This document shows positions 15,329 to 23,833 of a stretch of DNA of 28,046 bases, in pieces (positions within the stretch are counted from its first letter, which is position 1; every line of letters starts with the position of its first letter). Made by a program: the position numbers and the translations under genes. Where the stretch lies: NCBI GenBank assembly GCA_051155755.1, contig DAXETY010000004.1, positions 1 through 28,046 on the forward strand, written 5' to 3'. This stretch comes from DAXETY01 sp051155755 (GTDB taxonomy: Bacteria; Desulfobacterota; Desulfobacteria; Desulfobacterales; SG8-13). Under the pieces are notes generated by a model. That model searched no databases and was not told where the DNA came from. It saw nothing but the letters and a program-made list of their open reading frames with translations.

Positions 15329-16265
15329 TTGGACCGTTTTAAAGCTGCTGGAGTGGACGACCGCCTATTTTCAATCCCACGACATCGACAGTCCCCGGTC
15401 CACTGCTGAAATTCTGCTGGCAGCGGTGCTGGATCTCGAACGCATCGATCTGTATCTGCGCTACGATCAGCCGCTGAAATCGACGGAATTGCAACGATTC
15501 AAAGCGCTGATTCGGCGTCGGGTCCGCCGCGAGCCGGTGGCCTATATTGTCGGCCGCCGCGAGTTCTGGTCGCTGGACCTGATGGTAACCCCCGACGTTT
15601 TGATCCCGCGTCCGGAGACCGAGTGCCTGGTGGAGCAGGCCCTGCCGCTGTTGGATCGCGACCGGCCTTTGCGGGTGCTGGACCTGGGCACCGGATCGGG
15701 TGCCCTCGCCATTGCACTGGCGCATGAGGTTCCGCAGCATCGATACTGGGCTTCGGATGTTTCGGAACGGGCCTTGCGGGTTGCCCGCCGCAATGCTTTT
15801 CAGCACGGTCTGCAGGATCGGATCGCTTTTTTTTGCAGCGCCTGGATGGATGCGCTTCACCCACACCGGGCGTGTTTCGATCTGATCATCTCCAACCCGC
15901 CCTACATTCCCGGTGGGCAAATCGACCGCCTGCAGCCGGAAATCGCCCAGTTCGAACCGCGCCGAGCTCTGGACGGCGGCGCGGGCGGCATCGACTGCAT
16001 CCGGGCGATTCTGCGGGAAGCCCCCCGATATCTGGCAGCCACGGGCACATTGCTGATGGAAATCGGAGAAGACCAGCGGGTGCATGTGGAAAGGCTGGTG
16101 AGGGAGATCGGCGGCTACCAGCCGCCGTTGTTTTTTAACGATTACGCCGGTGCGGTCCGCGGAATGTGCCTCGGGCGCGCAAGGCCGAAAAGTCCGGCAA
16201 AATCATGCGATACCAACGGGAAAGGCCCGGGCGCAACCAAAAAGGGGTTGCCTGCGGTTGAGTAG
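15318..16265 (+). CDS. prmC: Release factor glutamine methyltransferase
   Basis: 315 residues. SAM-dependent enzyme that N5-methylates the glutamine of the GGQ motif in RF1/RF2. The N-terminal helical domain ends with RREPVAYIVGRREFW and LIPRPETE; the methyltransferase fold has DLGTGSGALAIAL (SAM binding) and NPPY (193-196) for the substrate glutamine. I take ATG 15318, which overlaps prfA by 11 bases; GTG 15303 is an alternative. After the usual end (GMCLGR) it carries about 27 extra residues rich in K, G and P, which look like a run-on tail rather than a domain. Confidence 0.95.
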   Translation: MAFDWTVLKLLEWTTAYFQSHDIDSPRSTAEILLAAVLDLERIDLYLRYDQPLKSTELQRFKALIRRRVRREPVAYIVGRREFWSLDLMVTPDVLIPRPETECLVEQALPLLDRDRPLRVLDLGTGSGALAIALAHEVPQHRYWASDVSERALRVARRNAFQHGLQDRIAFFCSAWMDALHPHRACFDLIISNPPYIPGGQIDRLQPEIAQFEPRRALDGGAGGIDCIRAILREAPRYLAATGTLLMEIGEDQRVHVERLVREIGGYQPPLFFNDYAGAVRGMCLGRARPKSPAKSCDTNGKGPGATKKGLPAVE

Positions 16266-16397
16266 TTTGGTAAAGATAGAAGATTTTGTTAACCTACACG
16301 TTCCCGGACCGGCTGCCGGGTGCTTGCCCTCAGCGGGTAAAGTCGGGAGTCGGGATGAACGGAACGGAAGACAAACCCATCGGAAGGGAATCAGACA
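16266..16397 (+). promoter_or_regulatory. rpsB leader with weak promoter and GC-rich hairpin
   Basis: A weak sigma-70 match, TTGGTA (16267-16272), 17-bp spacer and TAACCT (16290-16295), precedes the hairpin CCCGG 16303-16307 / CCGGG 16316-16320. S2 is known to repress its own operon through an rpsB leader in several bacteria, so this leader may be such a target; the match is not proven. Confidence 0.3.
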
Positions 16398-17330
16398 ATG
16401 GCATACGTTACCATGAAGGAACTGCTGGAAGCCGGTGTCCACTTCGGACATCAAACCAAACGCTGGAACCCGAAAATGAAGCCTTATATTTTCGGTGCCC
16501 GCAACGGAATTTACATTATCGATCTTCAGAAAACGGTTCGGATGTTCAAGTCCGCCTATGACTTTATCGCCGACACGGCGGCCAACGGCCGTTCGGTGCT
16601 GTTCATTGGAACCAAGAAACAGGCGCGCGAATCGATTTACGAAGAAGCCAATCGCTCCGAGATGTTTTACGTCCACAATCGTTGGCTCGGCGGCATGTTG
16701 ACCAACTTTCAAACCATCAAAAAGAGCATTGAACGTCTCAATTACTTCAATGAAATCATCAACGACGGTTCCATCAATCTTTTCCCGAAGAAAGAGCGAC
16801 TGAAGCTCGAAAAGGAGCGCGTCAAGCTGGACAACAACCTGGGCGGAATTCGCAACATGACAAGGCTGCCCGGCGCCATGTTTGTCGTTGACCCCAAAAA
16901 CGAAGCCATCGCCGTCCGGGAAGGCCGGCGCTTGAACATCCCCATCGTGGCAATTGTGGACACCAATTGTGATCCGGACGACGTTGATTACATCATCCCC
17001 GGCAACGATGACGCCATCCGTGCCATCCGTCTGCTGACTTCCCGGGTTGCCGATGCCTGCATGGAAGGCAAGCAGCGCTACGCCGAGAAACAGCAGGCCG
17101 AAGCCGACAAATCCGGAGGGGAAGTCGCCGAAGTTGCGGGCGGCGCCGATCTGCAGCCCGGCGAACGCAAAGTCATTTCCGACGGAACCAAAGGCCCGGT
17201 GGTGGAGATCATCCGCAAATCCGCTTCTGCCGACAGCGAAACCGCAAAAGACGAGAATGTCGAAGCCGAAACCGAAAGCCAAACCACAGCCGAAGAAACC
17301 ACACAGGCGGAAAAGGAAACGGGAGAGTAA
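16398..17330 (+). CDS. rpsB: 30S ribosomal protein S2
   Basis: 310 residues. MKELLEAGVHFGHQTKRWNP and KPYIFGARNGIYIIDL, followed by NRWLGGMLTNF, are the S2 signatures; LPGAMFVVDPKNEAIAVREG and IPGNDDAIRAIRL complete the core by about residue 225. The rest, some 80 residues, is an acidic, low-complexity tail (rich in E, A, T, K) not needed for the S2 fold and longer than usual. GAAGGGAA lies about ten bases before ATG 16398. tsf follows after four bases, the nearly universal S2/EF-Ts pair. Confidence 0.98.
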   Translation: MAYVTMKELLEAGVHFGHQTKRWNPKMKPYIFGARNGIYIIDLQKTVRMFKSAYDFIADTAANGRSVLFIGTKKQARESIYEEANRSEMFYVHNRWLGGMLTNFQTIKKSIERLNYFNEIINDGSINLFPKKERLKLEKERVKLDNNLGGIRNMTRLPGAMFVVDPKNEAIAVREGRRLNIPIVAIVDTNCDPDDVDYIIPGNDDAIRAIRLLTSRVADACMEGKQRYAEKQQAEADKSGGEVAEVAGGADLQPGERKVISDGTKGPVVEIIRKSASADSETAKDENVEAETESQTTAEETTQAEKETGE

Positions 17331-17334
17331 GACA

Positions 17335-17931
17335 ATGGCAGGCATCAGCGCTGATATGGTCAAACAACTCCGGGAAAAAACCGGTGCCGGAATTATGGAC
17401 TGCAAAAAAGCCCTCGCCGAAAGCGAGGGTGACATGGAAAAGGCTTTGGAATTTTTGCGCAAAAAAGGATTGGCCACCGCCGCCAAGCGGGCCGGTCGTT
17501 CCCTTTCGGAAGGAACCATCCAATCCTACATCCATATGGGCGGCAAGCTCGGTGTGATGGTGGAGGTGGGTTGCGAAACCGATTTTGTCGCAAAAAATGT
17601 GGACTTCCAAGAGTTCGCACGCAATATCGCCATGCACATCGCGGCATCCAGTCCCTTGGGGATTCGGCCGGAAGACATTCCCCAGGAAGTGATCGATAAG
17701 GAAATGGAGATTTATCGCGCCCAGGCCAGAGAAATGGGCAAGCCGGACAACATCGTCGATAAGATCGCCGAAGGCAAACTGCAGAAATTCATCAAGGAAC
17801 AGTGTCTGTTGAATCAGCCCTATGTGCGCGATCCGGACATTAGCGTCGGTGATTTGCTCAATGAATTGATCGCCAAAATCGGTGAAAACATATCCGTCAA
17901 ACGCTTTGCCCGGTTTCAGGTGGGGGAATAA
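17335..17931 (+). CDS. tsf: Translation elongation factor Ts
   Basis: 198 residues. EF-Ts recycles EF-Tu by exchanging GDP for GTP. The N-terminal UBA-like segment (ADMVKQLREKTGAGIMDCKK, then ALAESEGDMEKALEFLRKKG) and the TDFVAKN motif in VEVGCETDFVAKN are diagnostic. It is the short form: one core subdomain is reduced compared with the 280-residue enterobacterial protein, as in other deltaproteobacteria. GGGAGAG at the end of rpsB serves as its ribosome site; the two genes are four bases apart. Confidence 0.97.
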   Translation: MAGISADMVKQLREKTGAGIMDCKKALAESEGDMEKALEFLRKKGLATAAKRAGRSLSEGTIQSYIHMGGKLGVMVEVGCETDFVAKNVDFQEFARNIAMHIAASSPLGIRPEDIPQEVIDKEMEIYRAQAREMGKPDNIVDKIAEGKLQKFIKEQCLLNQPYVRDPDISVGDLLNELIAKIGENISVKRFARFQVGE

Positions 17932-18036
17932 AACCCGGAGAAATCCTTAAGGCCCGAGTGCCTGAGCCGTATTTTTTTAGTTTCACGCCGGTGGCGACGC
18001 AGACAGATCGAAACTTCCTTGCTTGGGGAGACCATT

Positions 18037-18753
18037 ATGCCGCAGCCCCGTTTTCGAAGGATTGTGATCAAACTCAGCGGAGAAGCCCTGTTGGGAGATC
18101 AGGCCTTCGGCATCGATCCGGCAATGATCCAGTCCGTGGCAGACGAAATTCGCTCTGTGACTGAATTGGGTGTGCAGGTGGCCATCGTGGTCGGCGGCGG
18201 AAATATTTTCCGGGGAGTCGCTGCCAGTTCCTTCGGCATGGATCGGGCATCGGCCGATCACATGGGTATGCTGGCCACGGTGATCAACAGTCTGGCTCTG
18301 CAGGATGCACTGGAGAAGAAAGGCGTTCAGACGCGGGTGCAAACCGCCATCTCCATGCACGAGGTGGCCGAGCCTTACATTCTCCGCCGGGCGGTCCGTC
18401 ACCTGGAGAAAGGGCGGGTGGTGCTGTTTGGTGCCGGCACGGGCAATCCGTATTTTACCACCGATACGGCGGCCGTGCTGCGGGCCCAGGAGATTCACGC
18501 CGAGATTCTGCTGAAGGCGACCAAGGTCGACGGCCTTTACGATGCCGATCCGGAAATCAACCGGGATGCCGCCTTTCTGAAGAACGTCACCTACCGGGAA
18601 GTTCTCGGGAAACAGCTCAAGGTAATGGACATGACCGCCATTTCCCTGGCAATGGACAATTCCCTTCCACTGGCTGTGTTCAATCTCAAACGCAAAGGCA
18701 ATATTCTGCGGGTGGTCTGCGGGGAGGATGTGGGTACACGTATCTGCAACTAA
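18037..18753 (+). CDS. pyrH: UMP kinase
   Basis: 238 residues, an amino-acid-kinase-family enzyme making UDP from UMP. The N-terminus VIKLSGEALLGD, the phosphate loop VGGGNIFRG, the DHMGMLATVINSLAL segment, GTGNPYFTTDTAA and the AEILLKATKVDGLYDADP segment are all in place. GGGGAG (18025-18030) stands six bases before ATG 18037. The frame runs on to TTG 18019, which would put the ribosome site inside the gene. The 105-bp gap after tsf has no clear terminator. Confidence 0.97.
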   Translation: MPQPRFRRIVIKLSGEALLGDQAFGIDPAMIQSVADEIRSVTELGVQVAIVVGGGNIFRGVAASSFGMDRASADHMGMLATVINSLALQDALEKKGVQTRVQTAISMHEVAEPYILRRAVRHLEKGRVVLFGAGTGNPYFTTDTAAVLRAQEIHAEILLKATKVDGLYDADPEINRDAAFLKNVTYREVLGKQLKVMDMTAISLAMDNSLPLAVFNLKRKGNILRVVCGEDVGTRICN

Positions 18754-18765
18754 TTTAAAACGAGC

Positions 18766-18844
18766 GTTTCTAATTTTCAAAACACATAATTTTTCATTTC
18801 AATCAAAGGATTTACATCGATTTTACACTTTGAAAATTAGAAAC
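18766..18844. repeat. 16-bp perfect inverted repeat bounding an AT-rich 79-bp segment
   Basis: GTTTCTAATTTTCAAA (18766-18781) and its exact reverse complement (18829-18844) enclose 47 AT-rich bases right after pyrH. There is no T-run behind it, so it is not an intrinsic terminator. It has the layout of a miniature element with terminal repeats, but no target duplication is evident. Confidence 0.7.
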
Positions 18845-18851
18845 CCTTCGG

Positions 18852-18951
18852 GATTGCCGATCTTACCGCATCTACGGCGTCAGAAGTCGTTCCGCATAGT
18901 GTACTATCGCGAAACGACTTCTTCCTTGTATCTGCGGCAACCTCGACAATC
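18852..18951. repeat. 100-bp imperfect palindrome in the pyrH-frr spacer
   Basis: The left arm (18852-18891) and right arm (18913-18951) match at roughly 29 of 40 positions when one is reversed. Perfect blocks are GATTG with CAATC, CCGCA with TGCGG, and AGAAGTCGTT with AACGACTTCT. The 21-base loop itself holds ATAGT-GT-ACTAT (18896-18907). Such a long palindrome would form a rod-like RNA or a DNA cruciform; it resembles a dispersed palindromic element. Confidence 0.7.
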
Positions 18952-18973
18952 GCTCAATTCAGATCGATATAAA
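18943..18973 (+). promoter_or_regulatory. Possible frr promoter at the end of the palindrome
   Basis: TCGACA (18943-18948), within the right arm of the palindrome, and TATAAA (18968-18973) are 19 bases apart, about 65 bp before frr. The spacing is longer than ideal. Confidence 0.3.
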
Positions 18974-19039
18974 TTCGTTCGCGCATTTTGATGGAGCGAT
19001 GAATCTGTTGGCAACATTTTTCAACGGGAATTCAGAGCC

Positions 19040-19597
19040 ATGATTGACGAAATTTTCGAAGAAACGCGGCAAAACATGGGAAAAACCGTCGAGGCCCTCC
19101 AGCGCGAGTTCAAAAAGGTGCGCACCGGGCGCGCGTCGGTATCGATCCTGGACGGGATTCGAGCGGATTACTACGGCACGCCGACGCCGTTGAACCAGTT
19201 GGCCACCCTTGCGGTTCCCGAAAGCCGGCTGATCACGATTCAACCCTGGGATACTACCGTTGTCAAGGAAGTGGAAAAAGCGATTTTAAAGTCGGACCTG
19301 GGTCTGACTCCCTCCAGTGACGGAAAGATCATCCGGATCGCCATACCGCCGTTGACCGAAGAGCGTCGCAAGGACCTGGTCAAAGTCGTCAATAAAATGT
19401 CCGAAGATCACAAGATCGCCATCCGCAATATTCGCCGCGATGCCAATGAAATGCTGAAAAGTTTGAAAAAGGACGGAGACATTTCCGAAGACGAGGCCTT
19501 TAAGGCCCAGGACACGGTCCAGAAAATCACCGACGAGCATATCGAACGCATCGACGCGCTCGCCCGCGACAAAGAGAAAGAAATTCTTGAATTCTGA
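19040..19597 (+). CDS. frr: Ribosome recycling factor
   Basis: 185 residues, exactly the family length. RRF acts with EF-G to split ribosomes after termination. The N-terminal helix (MIDEIFEETRQNMGKTVEAL), KVRTGRASVSILDGI, YYGTPTPLNQLA, and the C-terminal three-helix region with IRIAIPPLTEERRKDLVK and IRNIRRDANEMLK are characteristic. GGGAA lies about ten bases before ATG 19040. The 286-bp gap to pyrH is filled with palindromic repeats, which is unusual for this otherwise tight gene pair. Its end overlaps uppS by 11 bases. Confidence 0.98.
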   Translation: MIDEIFEETRQNMGKTVEALQREFKKVRTGRASVSILDGIRADYYGTPTPLNQLATLAVPESRLITIQPWDTTVVKEVEKAILKSDLGLTPSSDGKIIRIAIPPLTEERRKDLVKVVNKMSEDHKIAIRNIRRDANEMLKSLKKDGDISEDEAFKAQDTVQKITDEHIERIDALARDKEKEILEF

Positions 19598-20336
19598 TTC
19601 GAAGCGAGTCACTGTTTCCGACCTGGATCCATCCCGCCTGCCGGCTCATGTCGCGGTGATCATGGACGGCAACGGGCGCTGGGCCAGGCAGCGGCTGCTG
19701 AACCGGATCCAGGGCCATGAAAAAGGCGCGGAAACCGTGCGGCGGGTCGTTCGTACCTCCCGTGAGATCGGCATTCCCCACCTGACGCTCTATGCCTTTT
19801 CGACGGAGAATTGGCAGCGGTCGCGGATCGAAGTCGAAGCCCTGATGAACCTGCTGAAACGTTTTCTGGAGAACGAAAAAGCCGAACTGCAGGAGAACAA
19901 TATTCGACTCGATGCAATCGGGCGGATCAACCAGTTGCCCAAAGACGTGCAGCGGTCCCTCGAGCAGGTCATGAATGCCACCCGGGGCAATGACGCCATG
20001 ACGCTTCATCTGGCATTGAGCTACGGGGCTCGTACCGAAATCTGCGACATGGTGCGCTCCATTGCGGCAGCTGTACAGCAACACCGAATTCAGCCGGATG
20101 AAATCGATGAATCGCTGGTCGCTCGCCATCTGTATACGGCCGACACGCCGGATCCCGATCTTTTGATTCGAACCAGCGGGGAGATGCGGATCAGCAATTT
20201 TCTGCTCTGGCAGATTGCCTATACGGAAATTTATATAACCCGGACGCTCTGGCCCGACTTCAGCCGAGAAGAATTTCTGGCCATTCTCCAGGAATTTCAG
20301 GGCCGGGAGCGCCGCTTTGGACGAGTGAACGAATAA
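19587..20336 (+). CDS. uppS: Undecaprenyl diphosphate synthase (isoprenyl transferase)
   Basis: 249 residues. Cis-prenyltransferase that makes the C55 lipid carrier for cell-wall and surface polysaccharides. Visible are HVAVIMDGNGRWA with the catalytic Asp27, GHEKGAETVRRVV, LTLYAFSTENWQRS, and the C-terminal PDLLIRTSGEMRISNFLLWQ and TLWPDF. The start must be TTG 19587, inside the end of frr, as no ATG or GTG occurs before the conserved region; this implies translational coupling. cdsA follows after a 150-bp gap. Confidence 0.96.
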   Translation: MNSDSKRVTVSDLDPSRLPAHVAVIMDGNGRWARQRLLNRIQGHEKGAETVRRVVRTSREIGIPHLTLYAFSTENWQRSRIEVEALMNLLKRFLENEKAELQENNIRLDAIGRINQLPKDVQRSLEQVMNATRGNDAMTLHLALSYGARTEICDMVRSIAAAVQQHRIQPDEIDESLVARHLYTADTPDPDLLIRTSGEMRISNFLLWQIAYTEIYITRTLWPDFSREEFLAILQEFQGRERRFGRVNE

Positions 20337-20486
20337 CGCTGAACCCCGTTCACCCGGCGTCTTTGACATCGGCTTTTTTTCGCTTTGCGCTTTATCGCAG
20401 TTATCTTCCCGCACGCGATCGAATCCGGGTCTTGCCACGGCAAAAATGGTGCCGGTCGCCGCACGCGAGCAATCCTGGACTGCAGA

Positions 20487-21293
20487 ATGCATCTGAAACG
20501 TTGGATCACCGGGCTGATCGCCCTGCCGATTCTGTTTTTCTTTATCCTCGTCGGCGGCATCCCGTTTTTTCTGCTGATCGCCGCAGCGACCCTGCTGTCG
20601 CTGTGGGAATACTTCGCGATTGTCTATGCTCAGACCAACCAGCGGCTCACCGGAGCGTTGCCGGTGATCGGATGGCTTTCCGCTTTTCTGTTGGTGGCCG
20701 CTGCCCAATTGGGTTCCCTGGAAGGAATGGCAGCCGCACTGGTGTTCAACCTGATCTTCGCAGCCACGGCCACCGTGCTCGAATACGGCCGATATCCGAA
20801 TGCGTTGGATTCAATGGCGAAGCAGGTGTTGGGGCTGGTCTATCTGCCGCTGCTTTTCGGCTTTCTGATTCTGATCCGCAGCAGCGATAACGGAGCGATC
20901 TGGTTGTTTTTCACACTGGCGATTGTTTTTGCCGGTGATACCACTGCCCTGTACACGGGAACTTTTTTCGGCCGGAACAAACTCATCCCCTCGGTCAGTC
21001 CCGGCAAAACCTTCGAAGGCGCCCTGGGGGGATTGTTGGCGAATGTCGCCGTCGGCACGCTTGTGAAACTATGGCTGCTGCCCGCACTGACCTGGCCGAA
21101 AGTGATCGCCTTCAGCCTGGCGATCGGCGCGGCCGGCCAGATCGGAGACTTGTTTGAGTCCGTAATCAAGCGGACTTCCCGGATTAAAGATTCGGGTGCA
21201 ATTCTGCCCGGGCACGGCGGTATCCTCGATCGCATCGATGCACTGCTGTTTGCCGCACCGGTTGCCTATTTGTTCGTCGTTCATATATTCTGA
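20487..21293 (+). CDS. cdsA: Phosphatidate cytidylyltransferase
   Basis: 268 residues, integral membrane protein with about eight hydrophobic helices; it makes CDP-diacylglycerol from phosphatidate and CTP, the branch point of phospholipid synthesis. The C-terminal signature is clear: SPGKTFEGALGG, then GDLFESVIKRTSRIKDSG and LPGHGGILDRIDALLFAAP. ATG 20487 starts right before the first helix (LKRWITGLIALPILFFF). A longer frame to 20385 would add a non-hydrophobic leader without family support. No good ribosome site is seen. Position between uppS and dxr is standard. Confidence 0.96.
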   Translation: MHLKRWITGLIALPILFFFILVGGIPFFLLIAAATLLSLWEYFAIVYAQTNQRLTGALPVIGWLSAFLLVAAAQLGSLEGMAAALVFNLIFAATATVLEYGRYPNALDSMAKQVLGLVYLPLLFGFLILIRSSDNGAIWLFFTLAIVFAGDTTALYTGTFFGRNKLIPSVSPGKTFEGALGGLLANVAVGTLVKLWLLPALTWPKVIAFSLAIGAAGQIGDLFESVIKRTSRIKDSGAILPGHGGILDRIDALLFAAPVAYLFVVHIF

Positions 21294-21337
21294 AACTTAA
21301 CTTTTGAATGAATCATCTTAATTTTACGCAGCCGCTT

Positions 21338-22492
21338 ATGAAGACGCTGAGCATACTGGGCTCCACCGGTTCCATCGGTCGCAACACGCTGGACATCGTG
21401 GCTCAGTTTCCGGACCGGTTCCGGATTGCCGCACTGGCGGCCCACAGCCGCATCGACCGGCTGGCCGAACAGGTGGTCCGTTTTCAACCGGATGTGGCCG
21501 TCGTTGCAACCGAGGCTCTTGCCGGTGCGTTGCACAGCCGGTTGCCCGGTGCCCGGCTGCCGCGCATTCTCTGGGGAGAGCGCGGTTACCGTGAGGCTGC
21601 TGCCTGGGAACCGGTGGACATGGTGGTGACGGCGGTGGTCGGTGCGGCCGGTCTTCTGCCGACGCTGGCGGCCATCGATGCCGGCAAGGATATTGCGCTG
21701 GCAAACAAGGAAACCCTGGTGGTTGCCGGTGAACTGGTCACCGGCGCGGCTGCAGCCAAAGGGGTGCGGATACTGCCGGTGGACAGCGAGCACAGCGCGA
21801 TATTTCAGTGCCTGGCCGGCAACCGCGGCCGGGATGTGGATCAAATCCTGCTGACGGCTTCCGGCGGACCGTTTCGTGATCGCCCGGGGGATACGTTTGC
21901 CGCCATAACGGCCGAACAGGCCCTGAAACATCCCAACTGGCAAATGGGACCGAAGATCACCATCGACTCGGCCACCCTGATGAATAAAGGGCTCGAAGTC
22001 ATCGAAGCCCATTGGCTGTTCGATGTCGATTTTTCCCGAATCCGGGTCGTCGTGCACCCGCAGAGCGTGATCCATTCCATGGTGGCCTACCGGGACGGGG
22101 CGGTCCTGGCGCAGCTGGGCGTTCCGGACATGAAATCCGCCATCGCGTATGCACTTTCGTATCCGGAACGGCTGCCGCTGGGACAGCCGTTGCCGGACTT
22201 CGACGGGGGCAGTGCGCTGACTTTCGCACCGCCGGATATGGAAAAATTTCCCTGCCTGGCATTGGCCTACGCGGCCGGTCGTGCCGGGGGGACCCTGCCG
22301 GCCGTGCTCAATGCCGCCAATGAAGTCGCCGTGCAGGCGTTTTTGCAGAATCGGATTTCCTTTGACCGGATTCCGCAACTGGTTGCCCTGGCAATGGAGC
22401 AGCACACCGTGTGCCAAAAACCGGACCTCGAGCAGCTGCTTGCGGCCGATCGCAACGCCCGCCGCCGGGTGCGGCAGGCGCTGGAAAACTGA
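21338..22492 (+). CDS. dxr: 1-deoxy-D-xylulose 5-phosphate reductoisomerase
   Basis: 384 residues. NADPH-dependent enzyme of the MEP isoprenoid route, which feeds uppS. The nucleotide-binding GSTGSIG (8-14), ALANKETLVVAG, the metal and substrate sites PVDSEHSAIFQ and LTASGGPF, HPNWQMGPKITIDSATLMNK, GLEVIEAHWLF and VVHPQSVIHSMV are all present; NAANEVAVQAFL closes the C-terminal domain. ATG 21308 in frame would add ten residues; 21338 fits the family start. Neither has a clear ribosome site. It starts 44 bp after cdsA. Confidence 0.97.
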   Translation: MKTLSILGSTGSIGRNTLDIVAQFPDRFRIAALAAHSRIDRLAEQVVRFQPDVAVVATEALAGALHSRLPGARLPRILWGERGYREAAAWEPVDMVVTAVVGAAGLLPTLAAIDAGKDIALANKETLVVAGELVTGAAAAKGVRILPVDSEHSAIFQCLAGNRGRDVDQILLTASGGPFRDRPGDTFAAITAEQALKHPNWQMGPKITIDSATLMNKGLEVIEAHWLFDVDFSRIRVVVHPQSVIHSMVAYRDGAVLAQLGVPDMKSAIAYALSYPERLPLGQPLPDFDGGSALTFAPPDMEKFPCLALAYAAGRAGGTLPAVLNAANEVAVQAFLQNRISFDRIPQLVALAMEQHTVCQKPDLEQLLAADRNARRRVRQALEN

Positions 22493-22512
22493 AGGATTGC
22501 GGACGAATTTTG

Positions 22513-22685
22513 ATCAACATTGACGGTCTCGAAAAAAGTCCGCCTTAACGGTGTGTCATCCCCGCGTAGGCGGGGATCTCGATTTTAACAGACTGTAATT
22601 ACATTATTTTCTGGATTCCCGCTTTTGCGGGAATGACAGATTTTGATGAAATTGGAACTTTTTACGATTTCATCAACATTGACGG
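22513..22685. repeat. Composite palindromic repeat element in the dxr-rseP spacer
   Basis: Two hairpins face each other: ATCCCCGC-GTAG-GCGGGGAT (22558-22577) and ATTCCCGC-TTTT-GCGGGAAT (22615-22634). The flanking TGTCAT (22554) and ATGACA (22633-22638) make them ends of an 85-bp inverted repeat. Outside that, AAAAAGT 22533-22539 and ACTTTTT 22657-22663 continue the inverted match, and TTGATGAAAT/ATTTCATCAA forms another stem (22643-22676). The 14-bp direct repeat ATCAACATTGACGG flanks the whole (22513-22526; 22672-22685). It is non-coding and has the look of a dispersed, MITE-like or REP-like element. Confidence 0.7.
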
Positions 22686-22761
22686 ATTGCCCGAAATTCG
22701 GTTCTTGCCCCTCCACGATGCGGCGCATGGACATTCGATTCGGACATGACGGGATAATGGT

Positions 22762-23832
22762 ATGGGAACCAATATATTTGCATTTGTAATCGTACTGGGT
22801 GTACTGATTTTCTTCCACGAACTGGGACATTTCCTGGTTGCCCGACTGTTCGGCGTCGGTGTGGAGAAGTTTTCGCTGGGCTTCGGACCCCGCATTTTCG
22901 GCAAAAAAATCGGTATCACCGATTACCGTGTCTCTGCCATTCCACTGGGTGGATATGTAAAGATGGTGGGAGAGGAACCGGATGCCGAGATTGCCCCCGA
23001 GCGGATATCGCTGTCATTTACCCACAAGAGCGTCTGGAAGAAAATCCTGATCGTTGCCGCCGGACCGTTTTTCAATGTTTTGCTGGCGGTGCTGATTTTT
23101 TACGGCATTTTTATTGTTTCCGGCAACATTGTGCTGAAACCGGTCATCGGAGAGGTTCAGGAGAACTCACCGGCGATGACCGCCGGGCTGCAGGCCGGTG
23201 ACGTCATTCAACGCATCAACGGGCAACCGGTGGAAAGCTGGGATGCCATGGCCGGACTGATCTCCGAGAGCCAGGGTGAATCATTGCAGGTCGAGGTGCG
23301 GCGCGAGGGCGAGTCCCGCCAGATGAACATTCAACCGGAGCTGAGAAAAACCACCAACATCTTCGGCGAGGAGGTGCCGCGCTACGTGATCGGCATTACT
23401 GCCGCGGGGGAAGTTTACACCCAGGAACTCGGACTGTTTCAATCCCTGATTGAAAGTGTGGTGCAGACCTACAAAATTATCGAGCTCACCGTGGTGAGCG
23501 TGATCAAGATTATCGAAGGCACCGTCTCCACCAAGACCATCGGCGGGCCCATCATGATTGCAGAGTTGGCCGGACAGCAGGCCAAGCAGGGTGCTTTGAA
23601 TCTGCTTTTTTTCATCGCGTTGATCAGCGTCAATCTGGCGATTCTCAACCTGCTGCCCATCCCGGTGCTCGATGGCGGGCACCTGTTGTTTTTCTTCATC
23701 GAATTGATCATCGGACGGCCGGTCAGCATCCGGGTGCGGGAGGTCGCCCAGCAGGCGGGCATGTTCGTGTTGATCCTGCTGATGATTTTCGTCTTTTACA
23801 ATGACCTGACGCGGATTTTTTTCGATCAATGA
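22762..23832 (+). CDS. rseP: RIP metalloprotease RseP (site-2 protease family)
   Basis: 356 residues, inner-membrane zinc protease that cuts membrane-bound regulators such as anti-sigma factors inside the bilayer. HELGH (19-23) in the first helix gives two zinc ligands and the glutamate; NLLPIPVLDGGH near residue 300 gives the third ligand. Between them is one PDZ domain (VIGEVQENSPAMTAGLQAGD, INGQPVESWD). One PDZ rather than the two of E. coli RseP explains the shorter length. GGGATAA lies shortly before ATG 22762. A repeat-filled 269-bp spacer separates it from dxr. Confidence 0.96.
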   Translation: MGTNIFAFVIVLGVLIFFHELGHFLVARLFGVGVEKFSLGFGPRIFGKKIGITDYRVSAIPLGGYVKMVGEEPDAEIAPERISLSFTHKSVWKKILIVAAGPFFNVLLAVLIFYGIFIVSGNIVLKPVIGEVQENSPAMTAGLQAGDVIQRINGQPVESWDAMAGLISESQGESLQVEVRREGESRQMNIQPELRKTTNIFGEEVPRYVIGITAAGEVYTQELGLFQSLIESVVQTYKIIELTVVSVIKIIEGTVSTKTIGGPIMIAELAGQQAKQGALNLLFFIALISVNLAILNLLPIPVLDGGHLLFFFIELIIGRPVSIRVREVAQQAGMFVLILLMIFVFYNDLTRIFFDQ

Positions 23833-23833
23833 G

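Noticed and set aside
17950..17978. Possible terminator between tsf and pyrH (AGGC/GCCT stem and a run of seven T)
   Set aside because: The stem is only four base pairs and eight bases separate it from the T-run, so it does not meet the usual form.
18821..18850. The AT-rich inverted repeat after pyrH as a pyrH terminator
   Set aside because: The second arm is followed by CCTTCGGG, not by a T-run, and the loop is 47 bases long.
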